Below are positions 10,301 through 22,014 of a DNA stretch of 64,000 bases, in pieces. Position 1 is the stretch's first letter, and each line of letters starts with the position of its first letter. Under the pieces are notes generated by a model, which was not told the DNA's origin, did not search any database, and saw only the letters and a list, made by a program, of their open reading frames with translations. The position numbers and the translations under genes are program-made. The stretch lies in contig NC_089232.1 in the NCBI RefSeq assembly GCF_963924675.1, positions 40,614,659 to 40,678,658 of the forward strand, in the 5' to 3' direction. Origin of the DNA: Phocoena phocoena (lineage: Eukaryota; Chordata; Mammalia; Artiodactyla; Phocoenidae).

Positions 10301-12049
10301 TATGTCTACATGACAGCCACTTAATATTTCATTCACAAAGAAAAGGTTTTCAGTCTGTGTAAGTAAAGGGATTGCTTGCTATCTTCCAAAACATGAAGAG
10401 TTTGTACAGAATCCAACAATGAATTGTCTAACATCTCCACAGTGGGAAAGCAAGGATGGGGTGAGAAAATGTGAGGCAGGAGAGAAGCCCTGAGAGACAG
10501 AGCCTTGGTCCATATGGGATCCATGACTTACTGTACTAATTCACTAATATTTTTGCTTCTAGGAGTCCAGAATTTAAGAAGAAATACTATTGACTAGATG
10601 CCTATTAACTAGAGATCCTTGTGACTTTGTAAGGCTCTGATAAACAGCAGGTGTAGGCTCTACTTTTTAAAAGGTGTACCTATAGGCTAGAAGTTGAAAC
10701 ATGGTTAAAGCACCAGAATCTTACATCCTACCATTCCTGAGAGGAGGTCAACGATTTCTTTCCTGAACATCTCCCTATTTCCCACTCCCTTTCATTTGTA
10801 CCCCTCTTTAATACTTCCTAAGCATTTATGCTGTATACATGTGGAGCTGCACTGAAAAATCAGGAAGATGCTGACTTCTTTTATAGGAGCAGTTAACCGC
10901 CAGAGTGTTAGGTTTCCCCTGCGAATCCCTACAGGTAAGAAAGATTTGGTGGAGTAGTCCATGTTCTATTTCAAGGGCTGACAGATAAATAATATTGCTC
11001 ACAATTTGTTTGGGACAACAGGGCATCTGCTTGCTGGTTAGATTAATCCCCCCAGGTGTGTCTTCCCTCTGTCTATAGGATTTAATCCAGATCATGTTTT
11101 CTATGTAATAAACTGGCTATTAAGTAAAGAATTAGTGAGATCTAATAATTCATACCCTCTTCACTAAGAATTATGAAGTTTCCTCTGGCTTTAGAGAGTG
11201 TTTGTCAAGATTGGAAAAATCTCTCTTGGAACATTTCTAAATAGTTGCATTGGAAATTGCCCCTGTAACAGATGAGCCCATCTCTTTTAATCTACATTAA
11301 TAAACCACAAAGCAAGGGAGTTGGGTAGAGGGGCATTTTCATCCAGGAAGGAAGCCTGGGAGTACCAGACATGGATTTGCTGGATATCATGGTAATTGCT
11401 TATGCACTGTCCTGCAGTTGACAAGTCTGTTTCTTTTTTAAAAGTATTTAAAAAAGTAAAACTCAGAAAAGACCAGGATCTGGATTGAATTTGACCTCCT
11501 AGAAGCATGATAGGGTATGGTAGCAATCCTATGGGGGCAGGTCTAAGATAAGCAATGTTGCTGAGTAACTGAGCAGAGTACACCACAATGTGAATTATTT
11601 CAAAGTATCCAAAAACCATCAGTCCTAAACAAGATTGAGGATGCATCTATATTGGGGGATCATTCTAAGCTTCTCAAGGAGCAAGCCCAAATTACTGAGT
11701 AAACCTGAGAATCACATTTCAGTGAAGCCTAAAACTCAAATTTCATTGAGAAGCAACCTCTGTTAAGAAATGGAACTGTGGTCAAGATGGAAAATACGAG
11801 GCTGGCATGCCTTACCTTAGCCTAGGCATCCGCAGGATCGACAGTCCTACCTCCTCTTCAGATCAACCATTAAGCTGCAGAGATCAAAACAAAACAAAAC
11901 AAAATCACATTTCTATTCCCTTTACAGGCAAATAAAATCCAAAAGATATGGATCTTTGAATGGATTCTGTAGTCATAAATAGACTTCAGGGTGAGCTGCC
12001 TATATTTCCACTCACTGTTGAATCCTATCTGCTATGAAAAATTTTCACT
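10301..12049. other. unannotated sequence
   Basis: No recognised repeat except a short (AAAAC)n run at about 11884-11910. Minus-strand open frames at 10826-11095 (89 codons) and 11287-11646 (119 codons) show no familiar domain. They are too short and unsupported to be called genes. Confidence 0.3.
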
Positions 12050-12420
12050 GTCTCCAAGTCATCATGAAAACATTCTCAGCTAATTGAGACATTCCCAAAC
12101 AATTAAGATAACCAGATGCGTCTGTTATTTGTAATTACCTGAACATGCATTCCTTTCTCTGAGAATAGTTCCATTTTTTGAGCCTTTTGAACTACTCCAG
12201 ATAATGAAAATGAAGATTACTGTGCGTGCCATTTTTCACTCGGCCTAATTTTGACGTAGAATTACCTCTTTGCAAAATTAAGCAGCGAAACTGGAAACGT
12301 GTGCAAAAAGAACTTTTTTCATTTTGCCTGGTGCCAAAATAATACCTTTTCTCCCCATACAAATTGTATTTCTGACAATTTCTAATACTTAAGGTAATGC
12401 ATGTTTAAATGTAAAAGATG
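12050..12420. promoter_or_regulatory. candidate conserved non-coding element
   Basis: Repeat-free, AT-rich but not low-complexity sequence with clustered homeodomain-type cores (AGCTAATTGAG, AACAATTAAG, GTAATTACC, CCTAATTTTG, AAAATTAAG). This texture is common in developmental enhancers. It is only an inference; alignment to other mammals or chicken would decide. Confidence 0.3.
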
Positions 12421-12814
12421 GACTCCAATAGGTAAGGAAAAAATAAACAATTTATAGTTACCTCTCATGACCTGCCACATTTAATCTTTTAGATTCATGA
12501 TGGGTCTGCAGTACTGTTTACAGTTCTTGGCATGTAGTAGATGTAGTAGGGTTTCCATATGTGGTAACTACCACCATAACTACAATTCTTTCTACTGTTA
12601 CCAATACTACTATCCCTACTCTTCCTGATAATAATATACAATTTCTTCAAATGGAGATCTTCACTAGTGATTTGGGGTTTTGTTAAAATATTTTGTTATT
12701 GATTTGTCTAATTATACAGAGAATTGATCAGAATAATTCAGCACTTTCTTCCAACAATAGTCCTAATATATTTTCCCTTCTCCAATTATGCAAATTCTTG
12801 TAAAATTTCCAGAT

Positions 12815-13065
12815 ACAATTCAAAGTCTACCTCCGTCTTCTTTCAACTTTATAACATTAGCCTTCACTATTTATTTATAAATTACTTTTATATCTCTTTT
12901 TAACTTTTTTATAGCTGTCTTGAGCAACTATTTAGCTTGCATTGTAATTTACATTTTTGTGTGCCCAATCTGAAGACAAGGCTTGCCTTATCCTTGTTTT
13001 CATTTTTTACCTACTACTCTAGTCCTCGCACATGGTAGTTGCTCAATAAATATTTGATTTGCTTC
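12815..13065 (+). mobile_element. L2 3' fragment
   Basis: It ends with CACATGGTAGTTGCTCAATAAATATTTG, the L2 3' signature (cited in part here), preceded by decayed L2 blocks at about 12960-13000. No coding capacity. Confidence 0.6.
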
Positions 13066-13082
13066 TATTTGAAAAGATCTTA

Positions 13083-13122
13083 TGCCTTTCTGATATATTC
13101 ATTGCCTTTCTGATATATTCAT
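13083..13122. repeat. 20-bp tandem duplication
   Basis: TGCCTTTCTGATATATTCAT occurs twice head to tail with no mismatch. Confidence 0.95.
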
Positions 13123-13329
13123 TCCCTCCAGTAAATACTGTCTTCCAGTGTTAATTTTGTATTCTCAATTGTTGGGACATTATAATCCACCTATAAGATA
13201 AATGAAACTCTTTTCTCTTGCCCTGGACAGTGGAGCTGGTATCACTCTAAGTCACTCTATGAAGGCAAAGTTTCCTACTTAGAAGATCAACATGGGGGAA
13301 ATGTCTCTAGAGGTGGACAATGACATCAG

Positions 13330-13480
13330 GAGACCGGAGGTGGGAGAAAGGAACAGGGCAAAAAAGTGAAGAAGGAGGAGAAGGTTTAGGAGGAAGAAGA
13401 GGAAGAGAGGTGGGGAAACAGCAAGAGGAAGAAGGAAGAGAAGGAGAAGGAAGAAGAGAAGGGGGAGGAGTAGAAAAGCA
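13330..13480. repeat. polypurine (GA-rich) tract
   Basis: About 140 bases are nearly all purine on the plus strand (GAGGAAGAAGAG-type). Minus-strand open frames across it, coding long Leu/Ser/Pro runs, are composition artefacts. Confidence 0.85.
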
Positions 13481-13571
13481 ATCATTTTCCCTATAAATCA
13501 CATTTGTTAATAGTGAATATTGATATCATGTTAAAAGTGGAAGATGAGTGATATGCATGCAGCAGTTGCTA

Positions 13572-13810
13572 AATACTTTCCACTTTTTTTTTTTTTTTTT
13601 TTGCAGTACACGGGCCTCTCACTGTTGTGGCCTCTCCCGTTGTGGAGCACAGGCTCCGGACCCGCAGGCTCAGTGGCCATGGCTCACAGGCCCAGCCACT
13701 CCGTCGCATGTGGGGTCTTCCTGGACCGGGGCACGAACCCGTGTCCCCTGCATCGGCAGGCGGACTCTCAACCACCGTGCCACCAGGGAAGCCCAATATT
13801 TTCCACTTTT
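13572..13810 (-). mobile_element. cetacean CHR-type tRNA SINE, copy A
   Basis: Minus-strand SINE between about 13588 and 13794. Reading the complement, the head begins GGGCTTCCCTGGTGGCACGG, the B box GGGTTCGTGCC lies at about 13730-13740, and the element ends in a poly(A) tail, seen as T's at 13585-13602. Flanking direct repeats AATACTTTCCACTTTT (13572-13587) and AATATTTTCCACTTTT (13795-13810) differ by one base and mark a target-site duplication. Open frames here are SINE shadows. Confidence 0.95.
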
Positions 13811-14399
13811 GATGAGTACTTCTGAGCTAGTGTAGAATGCTCTTTATTCTTATGCAAGTAATCATTCATCCTAATGATTTACAGCTTCATCAAATCCCTG
13901 GACCTAGAGTACAATCAATCACCATCAAAGGATAAGAACTACTGGTCAACTTTTCCAAAACCAAACTCATTATTTTTGTTAACTGTCCCTCTTATATTTA
14001 CTTGGCTAAAACTGTGGGACATTTATTGTTTTGAGAAAAGAGTAGAAATTGCAACCCTGCCTATTTTACTTCAAATCTTTGTTCTGCTACTTAGTACCTG
14101 TAGGACTTTGGACAAGTAATTTATTCCTTTGGAATATAACTTTCTAGTTTTAAAATGAGAAAAGAAATTATGTATGTACAATGGGCATTCCATCAATCTC
14201 AAATTTTACTACTAAAACCTTTATCCATTAAAAAACTCTTATATAGTAGTTGAATAAAGAAAACTTTTGGAGGAAAAAATTGTTATAATCTTTCATTGTC
14301 TTAAATTATTTTTTATGTTTTAATTATGTGCAAACATGCTTATAATTCATATATTGTAAAAATCTAAACAAAGCTTCATATATACATTAAATTAATTAA
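13811..14399. other. unannotated sequence
   Basis: No gene or recognised repeat. An 81-codon open frame at 13874-14119 has no familiar features. Confidence 0.3.
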
Positions 14400-14660
14400 A
14401 CAAGGACGCCATTAGACTCTAATGCCATGGTGACCTCCATAAGCAAACCAAAATCCCAACCTGTAAATGCCTCCAAGGTACCAAATGAAAACACTAAGGA
14501 CAACCAATCACAAACAGCCAACTAGACTTTAAGCAATAGCCAATCAAATAATTTCCTTTCTTTGCTTCTACAATTTCTCTATATAAGTCTTTCCCTTGAC
14601 TCCTGTTAGTGGAGGGTTCCTAAGAACTTCCGATTTGGCACTACCCGAGTCCAATCAATC
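14400..14660 (+). mobile_element. retroviral LTR-like fragment with CCAAT and TATA boxes
   Basis: Two CCAAT boxes (about 14503 and 14540), a CTCTATATAAG TATA box (about 14577-14587) and downstream GACTCCTG/GGAGGGTTCCT blocks have the order and spacing of an endogenous retrovirus U3-R promoter. No gag, pol or env is attached. The right side is cut by the L1 at 14671. The family could not be named. It may be the remains of a solo LTR. Confidence 0.45.
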
Positions 14661-15702
14661 AATGCTCAAATCAAGGGATTAATCTCCAAAATATACAAAC
14701 AGCTCATGCAGCTCAATATCAAAAAAACAACTCAATCCAAAAATGGGCAGAAGATCTAAATAGACATTTCTCCAAAGAAGACATGCAGATGGCCAAGAGG
14801 CACATGAAAAGATGCTCAACATCACTAATTATTAGAAAAATGCAAATCAAAACTACAATGAGGTATCACCTCACACCGGTCAGGATGGCCATTATCAAAA
14901 AATCTACAAACAACAAATGCTGGAGAGGGTGTGGAGAAAAGGGAACCCACTTGCACTGTTGGTGGGAATGTAAACTGATAACAGCCACTATTGAGGACAG
15001 AATGGAGGTTCCTTGAAAAACTAAAAATAGAATTACCATATGACCCAGCAATCCCCCTACTGGGCATATACCCAGAGAAAACCATAATTCAAAAAGACAC
15101 ATGCACCCCAATGTTCACTGCAAGCACTATTTACAATAGCCAGGTCATGGAAGCAACCTAAATGCCCGTCGACAGATGAATGGATAAAGAATATGTGGTA
15201 CATATATACAATGGAATATTACTAAGCCATAAAAAGGAATGAAATTGGGTCATATGTAGAGACATAGATAGACCTAGAGACTGTCATACAGAGTGAAGTA
15301 AGTCAGAAAGAGAAAAACAAATATCGTATATTAACACATATTTCTGGAAGCTAGAAAAACAGTACAGATGAACCCGTTTGCAAGGCAGAAATAAAGATAC
15401 AGACATAGAGAAGAAACATATGGACAGCAAGGGAGGAAGGGGGAGTGGGATCAATTGGGAGATTGGGATTGACATATATACACTAGTATGTATAAAATAG
15501 AAACTAATGAGAACCTTCCATATAGCAGAGCAAACTCTACTTAATGCTCTGTGGTGACCAAAATGGGAAGGAAATTCAAAAAAGAGGGGATACATGTGTA
15601 TGTATAGCTGATTCACTTTGCTGTACAGCAGAAACTAACACAAAGTTGTAAGGCAGCTATACCCCAATAAAAAGATAATATCTGAGAAAAAAAATACTCA
15701 AA
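14661..15702 (+). mobile_element. 5'-truncated L1 (ORF2 C-terminus and 3'UTR)
   Basis: It begins at about 14671 in ORF2 at the [16 protein letters not shown] block, runs through the C-terminal cysteine motif C-x3-C-x7-H-x4-C ([18 protein letters not shown], about 14920-14973) and ends in an A-rich tail near 15692. Candidate target-site duplication: AATGCTCAAA (14661-14670) against AATACTCAAA (15693-15702), one mismatch, modest support. Stops and a frameshift after the cysteine motif show that it is not functional. 5' truncation is the usual L1 insertion outcome. Confidence 0.9.
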
Positions 15703-17635
15703 CTCTTAAAAATTTAATATTCTCAGTTTATCTTTTAACATATACAAATAAAACTATGTAGCTAAAACTATTCAAATAATTTGACGTGGCAGATGATGTT
15801 ATGTTGTTTTGCTGAACTAAATGATCTGTGTGGATTCAATTGTAACATACACACACACACACACATATGGCATTTGATTCATTTTCTTTAAACTTGTATA
15901 GTTGTAATGTTGAGCCTGATGGACCATTCCTTAAATCACAGTCATCACTGTAGTCATTTTTCCTCTTTAAAGAATAGCTAATTTAGACCACAATCCACTG
16001 TTTTAATGGGCCCATCCATTTAGCAGTCCACCCAAAAACTAATACTAAAAAATAATCTTAAAATATAATTTAATGGAAAATTCCTCATTGTTTACTACCA
16101 CTTACTCCTCATGAACTACTGCAAGTTGTGATGGACAAAGATGGGTCTGGAAGGAACATCTGTGAGAAACATGGATGGTACCTATTGCTCTGCATGGATT
16201 TCTGTGAGTTCAGTAATGCTTATACCGCTATATGCCCTGTGATGACTTAATTATTCAACCAGAATTCTCTATTTGACCAACTATCAAACCTTTGGCATTT
16301 TTTACTAGGTGTTGTGATATCATTTATTCTTCATTTGGTACAAAAATCCCACTTGTATATTAAGTCTGCCTCTGTTCTTTTCTCATTAACCTGTGACAAT
16401 TAATGTAGAACATTATTCCACCACACTGTCATTTTCATGATGTCAAAACATCCTACATTTATTAAATTATGAAGCTAAAATCCTAGTCTGTGAAAATATC
16501 TTTCAATTGTAGCTGATCACTATAAAAGAGAAGTTTTGCCTTTATCATCAGTAAAAGACTCCAACAAGAGTACAATAGCAGACACATGATGAACACTGTC
16601 TCGTTAACATTGGGACATATCACCTAAAGCCAGCCAGAAAATCTCTATCTGTATGTTATCCCTGGGGATCAATATGACCGTAAACTCACAGATAAACCAG
16701 AGCACTGAAGTCATGTGGCACTACTTAGTTATAAGGTAGTCTAGTAGATGATTCAGAATATGTTTCATCCTTCCATATTTTAGAAATTATAATCAATGTG
16801 GAAAAATTAAAAGCAGAAAACTCACCATTGTAGACCTCATTGACTTTTCATAACGCTGCCACAGACACTCATGAATGAGAAGACACAGCAAATTAGCATA
16901 TTCAATACCAAGAGATCCTCATTGGAGAGTACGTAATAAGTCTGAATGTTGAGACTTTCACATTCTATGATAGCTTTCCGTTTTGTGATCTTTATTTATT
17001 TTGTAATGACCGAGGCAGGCATTTGGTTACATCTGCTTTAAAAATTGTCTAGACTAAGATTATTAGAGTCATGCTTTATGATCTAGGTAACCAGGGTCTT
17101 GGTTGTACTTTTGTTTGTGTGCCAGTGGTGACCCCAAACCACTTCAGGAGAAACTTGTCCATGACTACAGAGACTTCTGTGAACTGCTTCCACAGGAAGG
17201 AAAGATGGCCTTCAATTCAGCCAAGTGTCCTTGTCAGCTCTTTAACATTCATAAGAGAATGTCAAACTTTATGTCAGTATGGTTCACTGCTGGACCTTAC
17301 ATTTCTGCACAAACCTTAGGCATAGAACAGCACACTGCAGACTTGTCAGGGAACACAGCTGTGAGCTCTCTGCCTCTGGGGACATATCAGAAGTTCAAGT
17401 GAGGAAGACAATATCTATGGAGGCATTCCTGAGGGGCATGCAATCCATCCATTCCTTAAGATCAACTGTCCTCAACCCTCTCCTGCCTCACCACACATGA
17501 AAGATGGAACTAACCTACATAGCATACTTCCATGGATAAATGCAGAGTTTTGATAAAACCAATAAAGAAAACACAACTAACATAGTAAAATAAAGCATTG
17601 CAATAATAATTCATGATCTCAGTGACTATAAATTG
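15703..17635. other. unannotated sequence with short (CA)n
   Basis: A (CA)n tract of about 20 bases lies at 15848-15867. Otherwise no repeat or gene is recognised. Overlapping open frames at 17071-17500 lack any familiar domain and are not called. Confidence 0.3.
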
Positions 17636-17637
17636 TG

Positions 17638-17755
17638 CACCAAATCGTACATGGTATTATATCCATTTTACAAAGGAGGAAACTGAAGCTCAGAGGGGCT
17701 AAGTAACAAGTATAGGGGCAGATGCCTGCTTTAGTCTGGCATGCTGTCTTATTCT
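17638..17755 (-). mobile_element. MIR SINE fragment
   Basis: Complement of the MIR core: CATTTTACAAAGGAGGAAAC, GAAGCTCAGAGGGGCTAAGT. Confidence 0.8.
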
Positions 17756-18269
17756 GTCCGCCGTCTCTCATCATTTCAGACCATTTTGTTTGGAAAAATT
17801 GCATAGCCTTACATAAACGGATTAATCAAAGAAGAAGAGTCCAGTGTTGCTTGAGAATAGCAATTGTACAAGAACGACTGCGTTATCTCTCTTGCAGAGA
17901 CAGACATGGATTTGACTGCTTCTTACCTATCTTTTTAGACACTGAAGGGGAAAAATTTGGATACCCTCCAGTTGCAAACTAAGAGTCTATTTATGTAAGG
18001 GAGGGCTTAAATCTGTTCGTCTGTTTCTTTTCTAAAGTTGATAATAAAGTTACAATGACATCAAGAAATCATGCTAGAAAAAACTGCAAACATATACCAA
18101 AAAAATGAGAAGATAGTTGGAAAATTATTGAAAAAAATTTTTAAAACTCAGGTGGGTAAAGACACTTGACCTATAAACGCATCTTGGATACATAAGGGAT
18201 TCAAGAAAAGCCACTGGAGGGGACTGCTTGTTAATATTAACTGTATCTGAGTTATCACTCCCTTTTTTA
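17756..18269. other. unannotated sequence
   Basis: Nothing recognised. Confidence 0.3.
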
Positions 18270-18530
18270 CTTCCTTCTATAGTACTTACAGTATACCAGG
18301 TATTATTCTATTTTATTTATAAACGTTAACTCACTCAATACTCCCAACAACCTTGTGAGTAGATACTATCATTATATACTTTTTACAGAGATGGAACCTG
18401 AGGCACTGAGAGTTTATGTAACTTACTCAAGGTCATATAGGAGTTAAGGGGTGGAGAGGGGGCTCAAACCCAGACAGTGGGCCCCCCAAATACATGTTCA
18501 TCACTATTACGCTCTGCTGCCTCCTTCTCC
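18270..18530 (-). mobile_element. MIR SINE, long copy
   Basis: Nearly full-length complement of MIR: a CTCACTCAATACTCCCAACA end, TTTTTACAGAGATGGAACCT, AGGTCATATAGGAGTTAAGG and CTCAAACCCAGACAGTGGG. Confidence 0.85.
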
Positions 18531-18779
18531 ATCCACTGCCCTTGGACCATCTCCCCTTTTCATTCATTCTGGGGTTGGGCTTGGGTAGGCCAGTCGCTGT
18601 AGTGGTGAGAGCAAAGAAGAGGAATCGCTTCTTCCCACTCTCTGTCTTCCACTGGAAGAGCCTGGGAGGTTATTATAAATCCACAGGCTCCAGACCATCC
18701 ATAGACGACAAGGATAATATCAAAGAAAACACTGAGTGCTTACCCTGGTAATTATGAAGGTAAGTTCATTACAAAAACC
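18531..18779. other. unannotated sequence
   Basis: Short non-repetitive stretch. An 85-codon open frame (18494-18751) overlaps the MIR and is not supported. Confidence 0.3.
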
Positions 18780-18905
18780 AGTCCATTAATCCTCTCAACA
18801 ACCCTTTGAGGTAGGTATTATTTTTACTCCCCTTGTATAAGTTATTAAATACACAGCAAAAAAGCTTGTAAACCAGGCAGTCCTACTCCAGAGCCCATCA
18901 TTGTT
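18780..18905 (-). mobile_element. MIR SINE fragment
   Basis: AATCCTCTCAACAACCCTTT, GAGGTAGGTATTATTTTTAC and CCAGGCAGTCCTACTCCAGA are in MIR antisense order, with the middle decayed. Confidence 0.75.
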
Positions 18906-20214
18906 GCAAGAATATGAAGGAAATCTTTGAAAATTTGCACTAAAATTTTAGATATAAATAGATAACCTTAAGAATAAGGATGTTAATCTGGGTAATTTAT
19001 ACCAGATGATATCAGATATAAGTTCTCCAAATAGTCACAACCTAAGCCCCTGATACTTTAGCCAGTTATATCTTGCAAGTTTATGTATTAAATAAGTCCT
19101 TGTTAAATTACAGAATGATATTGGTAGAGCAGCAGGGAAGCAGAGCATGGCAAAGACTGTTTCCTCTGGTATGATCTTTAGGAAGGGGACCTGAAAAGGT
19201 ATCAACACAGCCAACCTTTTGCATCGCTGTGTGCTGGCTTCAGGAACACAGCGTGAGGAGGAAGCCCTGAGCCTCAATTCCAGCCCCAAATGTTTCTATT
19301 CAAAGGGAAACTTGAAGCAACAAGTGGCAAATAGCAGAAGGCAGAGGTGATCGCTCAGCCTTCAGGGCTGGCAAGAGTAAAGAAAGGAAGAACCTCTCCT
19401 CAGGTTTACCTGGCAGGAGTCTCTGACCCTCACAGTAGCTTCTAATGTCAACTGTCCTATTCCTCCTTTCTCCAAGGGCCTTCTCCTGGCCCTCACTGTC
19501 TCTATACCCCTGGAGCTCCTTCCTCAGGCCACAGGGTTCCACCTGGATGCTGGTGATTTGGAGAGCCTGGAGAGATCCTGATTTACTGCAGTGCTTGAGG
19601 GCTATGGTTTAGATTTGTGTCCTAAACATCCCAGAACACTTTTTTTTTTTTTTTTTCCCCAATAGAGACACTGGGACACCTAGTACTATAATCCATGCAT
19701 CTATAACCAGGCTTTTGTGGCTAAGACCTAAACTCTTAACCTCATTTATAAGACGTTTTGCCATGAGAACATGCATTCATTATTCCAAACAACTTCCTTC
19801 TAGAGAACATTTGGAAAGACAACCTGTTAATAATTTGGGGACTCTCAGCCCGGTAAATCATCATTGTATTATTCACGCTGTGTGTTCTGTTTTAGTATCA
19901 CCGGAGCGTGGTAATGTTTGGTCTCTCTCACTCTACCAGGGGAAGCTCGGAGCAGTGGGCTTGTCCCTGGCTCACGATACAAGTCTTTCACGGGGTCTCT
20001 GCAAAGAAAAACATGAGCTGCACTCCAGTCTCCTAGTTTCTTTATTCCCTTCTTTTGACATTTGCAGAACAATCTGATAAAACAAAGTATACAATCAGTA
20101 TTTGAGGATGCGTATAAAGTTTACCATAATGTTTTATTATATATACAGTATCTGAAACTGGAATTGGCTTCTCTAAACAACAGCTGTGGTAGAGGAAGCA
20201 GCTGTTTTGGAGGA
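18906..20214. other. unannotated sequence
   Basis: A T-rich run (about 19640-19657) is the only simple feature. Open frames at 19035-19289, 19300-19542 and 19715-20077 have no recognisable domain. Confidence 0.3.
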
Positions 20215-20372
20215 GAAATGGCTCTGGCTTGGGAGTCAGGGGATCCAGGGCTGTCCCAGGTCTGACCATTGCTTCAGTAGGCCAGCTATTGGACTCCCCT
20301 GGTGATTGGTTTCATCATCTGTAAAATGGGGATAATTCTGTCCCACAGGATTAAATATTATATATCTATATC
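20215..20372 (+). mobile_element. MIR SINE fragment
   Basis: Sense MIR: GGCTTGGGAGTCAGGGGATC, then TTTCATCATCTGTAAAATGG and GGATAATTCTGTCCCACAGG. A (TATC)-rich stretch follows to 20402. Confidence 0.85.
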
Positions 20373-20542
20373 TATGTATCTAACGACGTATCTATCTATA
20401 AAACAATATTTTATAAACTACTGAGTGAATCAGAGCTCTTAAGGTTGTTAAGTTAGATAGCTGTAAACTCTAATGGATTGGGTCCAAAGAAATTCTTTTC
20501 TTCTTTTTTATTTTTTTTAGACTAGGGAGCTTATCTACCCTT

Positions 20543-20614
20543 CTTTTGAATTTAATTTTTTAATTAAAGTATAGTTGGTGTACAATGTTATATAAGTTTC
20601 AAGTGTACAAGATA
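20543..20614 (-). mobile_element. L1 3'UTR, left part, split by a SINE
   Basis: The antisense L1 3'UTR block AATTAAAGTATAGTTGGTGT and TACAATGTTATATAAGTTTC continues after the SINE at 20853. Confidence 0.7.
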
Positions 20615-20852
20615 GTAATTCACAATTTTTTTTTTTTTTTTTTTGCGGTACAGGGGCCTCTCACTGTTATGGCCTCTCCTGTTGCGGAGCACAGGCTCCG
20701 GACGCACAGGCTCAGCGGCCATGGCTCACGGGCCCAGCCGCTCCGCGGCATGTGGGATCCTCCCGGACCGGGGCACGAACCTGTGTCCCCTGCATCGGCA
20801 GGCAGACTCTCAACCACTGCGCCACCAGGGAAGCCCGTAATTCACAATTTTT
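20615..20852 (-). mobile_element. cetacean CHR-type tRNA SINE, copy B
   Basis: Minus-strand SINE between about 20631 and 20836, same layout as copy A. A perfect 16-bp target-site duplication, GTAATTCACAATTTTT, lies at 20615-20630 and 20837-20852. The B-box complement GGCACGAACC is near 20770. It interrupts an older L1 3'UTR, so it is younger than that L1. Confidence 0.96.
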
Positions 20853-20965
20853 AAAGGTTGTATTCCATTTATATCTATTATAAAATATTGGCTATATTCG
20901 CTTATGTTGTATAATATGTACTTTTAGCTTATTTATTTTATATATCTTGCCCTTCCCCTCTTCAT
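20853..20965 (-). mobile_element. L1 3'UTR, right part
   Basis: Continuation of the split element: TATTCCATTTATATCTATTA, TAAAATATTGGCTATATTC and TAGCTTATTTATTTTATATA are typical antisense L1 3'UTR. Confidence 0.7.
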
Positions 20966-21857
20966 CTCCCTGGAAATGTAAATGCATTTGACACTTCTGT
21001 CTTATATCTCAAACACACATGTGGGCAGTCTCCCTCCTTCTTTTTCTCTCTCTCCCTCTTCACAAAATACAAATAAAATGAAGACCCGTAAGTGAAAGTA
21101 AAGGTTTGCAAAGCTTTAGGCACAGTTCTGGAGAAAACACAAGTTGTTGATCATGTCAGAAAAGCCACATAGCAATAAAATTGCATCATAGGGATACCAA
21201 GAGAACATCTGCTCCTTAAAAATCTCACCAGAGTGCAGAGTTCAGTTTGAGGCATCTCCTTTCAGAACCAATGAAAAGCAATGAGAAGAACTCCAGACAA
21301 GAGCAGCAAGATGATTAAGCCCATAAAAGAATCCAGTTATCTGGGTGGATTAAAGAAAATGGATAATTCATTGAAGCCATTGCCAAGATGGGGAATAATT
21401 ATAATCTACAAAAACTTCAAAGGTAGAAAAGCCAAGGAAAGTGCGGAACTATTTAGCTTGATCCAGAAGACAATGCATTGAAATAGTCACAAATGAGAGA
21501 AAAGGAATTATTTGTGAAATGATATTTGGTGATTTGAAAGCTAATATGAAGAGTCCCTGAAGGACACCAAAGATTTAAAGAGGGGCAGGGTCTCTGCATA
21601 GCAATGACATATGAAGATCTATTAAAAAGTCTTCACTGAAAGTCCCTACCTCTAACGCATAGGAGAATCTTCCACCTCAGAAGTCTCCCTGGACATAGAG
21701 TCGGCAGACTAGATTCTTCTGATACTCATGTGTTAACTGTATGTATTAAAAAGCCAATTTTCCAGGAAGAAAAATGGTTGAGAATCTTGAAGCCTCATTC
21801 TTACCAATGGAGATGCAAATATATGATAGCTCAGAGCAATCATATGGGCTATACAAA
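20966..21857. other. unannotated sequence
   Basis: A CT-rich run is present at about 21028-21060. The rest is unrecognised. Confidence 0.3.
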
Positions 21858-21930
21858 ATATTTATTCATTTAACAAATATTTCCTGAGCACCTGCTAGGA
21901 ACCAGTCAGGGTGCTAGGCACACACACGAG
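21858..21930 (-). mobile_element. L2 3' end fragment
   Basis: TTCATTTAACAAATATTTCC, TGAGCACCTGCTAGGAACCA and GGGTGCTAGGCA form the complement of the L2 3' end. Confidence 0.7.
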
Positions 21931-22014
21931 GTCCAACACTCTTAAGTTTTCTACTCCTGGCTCTAGTTCCACTAATTGATATTATATTTGGTCTTTTTCA
22001 TATTTATCTACTAC

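Noticed and set aside
11287..11646. 119-codon minus-strand open frame
   Set aside because: Does not resemble a known family and is surrounded by stops. A neighbouring 89-codon frame at 10826-11095 is on the same strand but is not in a convincing continuation.
13279..13501. Leu-, Ser- and Pro-rich minus-strand frames
   Set aside because: Produced by the polypurine tract.
13730..13760. tRNA gene signal (B box)
   Set aside because: Only the internal promoter of a tRNA-derived SINE; no cloverleaf with intact acceptor stem was found.
13544..13835. Several 60-95 codon frames with a shared GTRVPCIGR-like theme, also at 20585, 29008 and 54735
   Set aside because: Looked like a gene family but are the CHR-type SINE read in six frames.
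17071..17500. Three overlapping open frames considered as an exon or processed pseudogene
   Set aside because: No poly(A) tail, no flank duplication and no recognised protein; the overlap of three frames points to chance.
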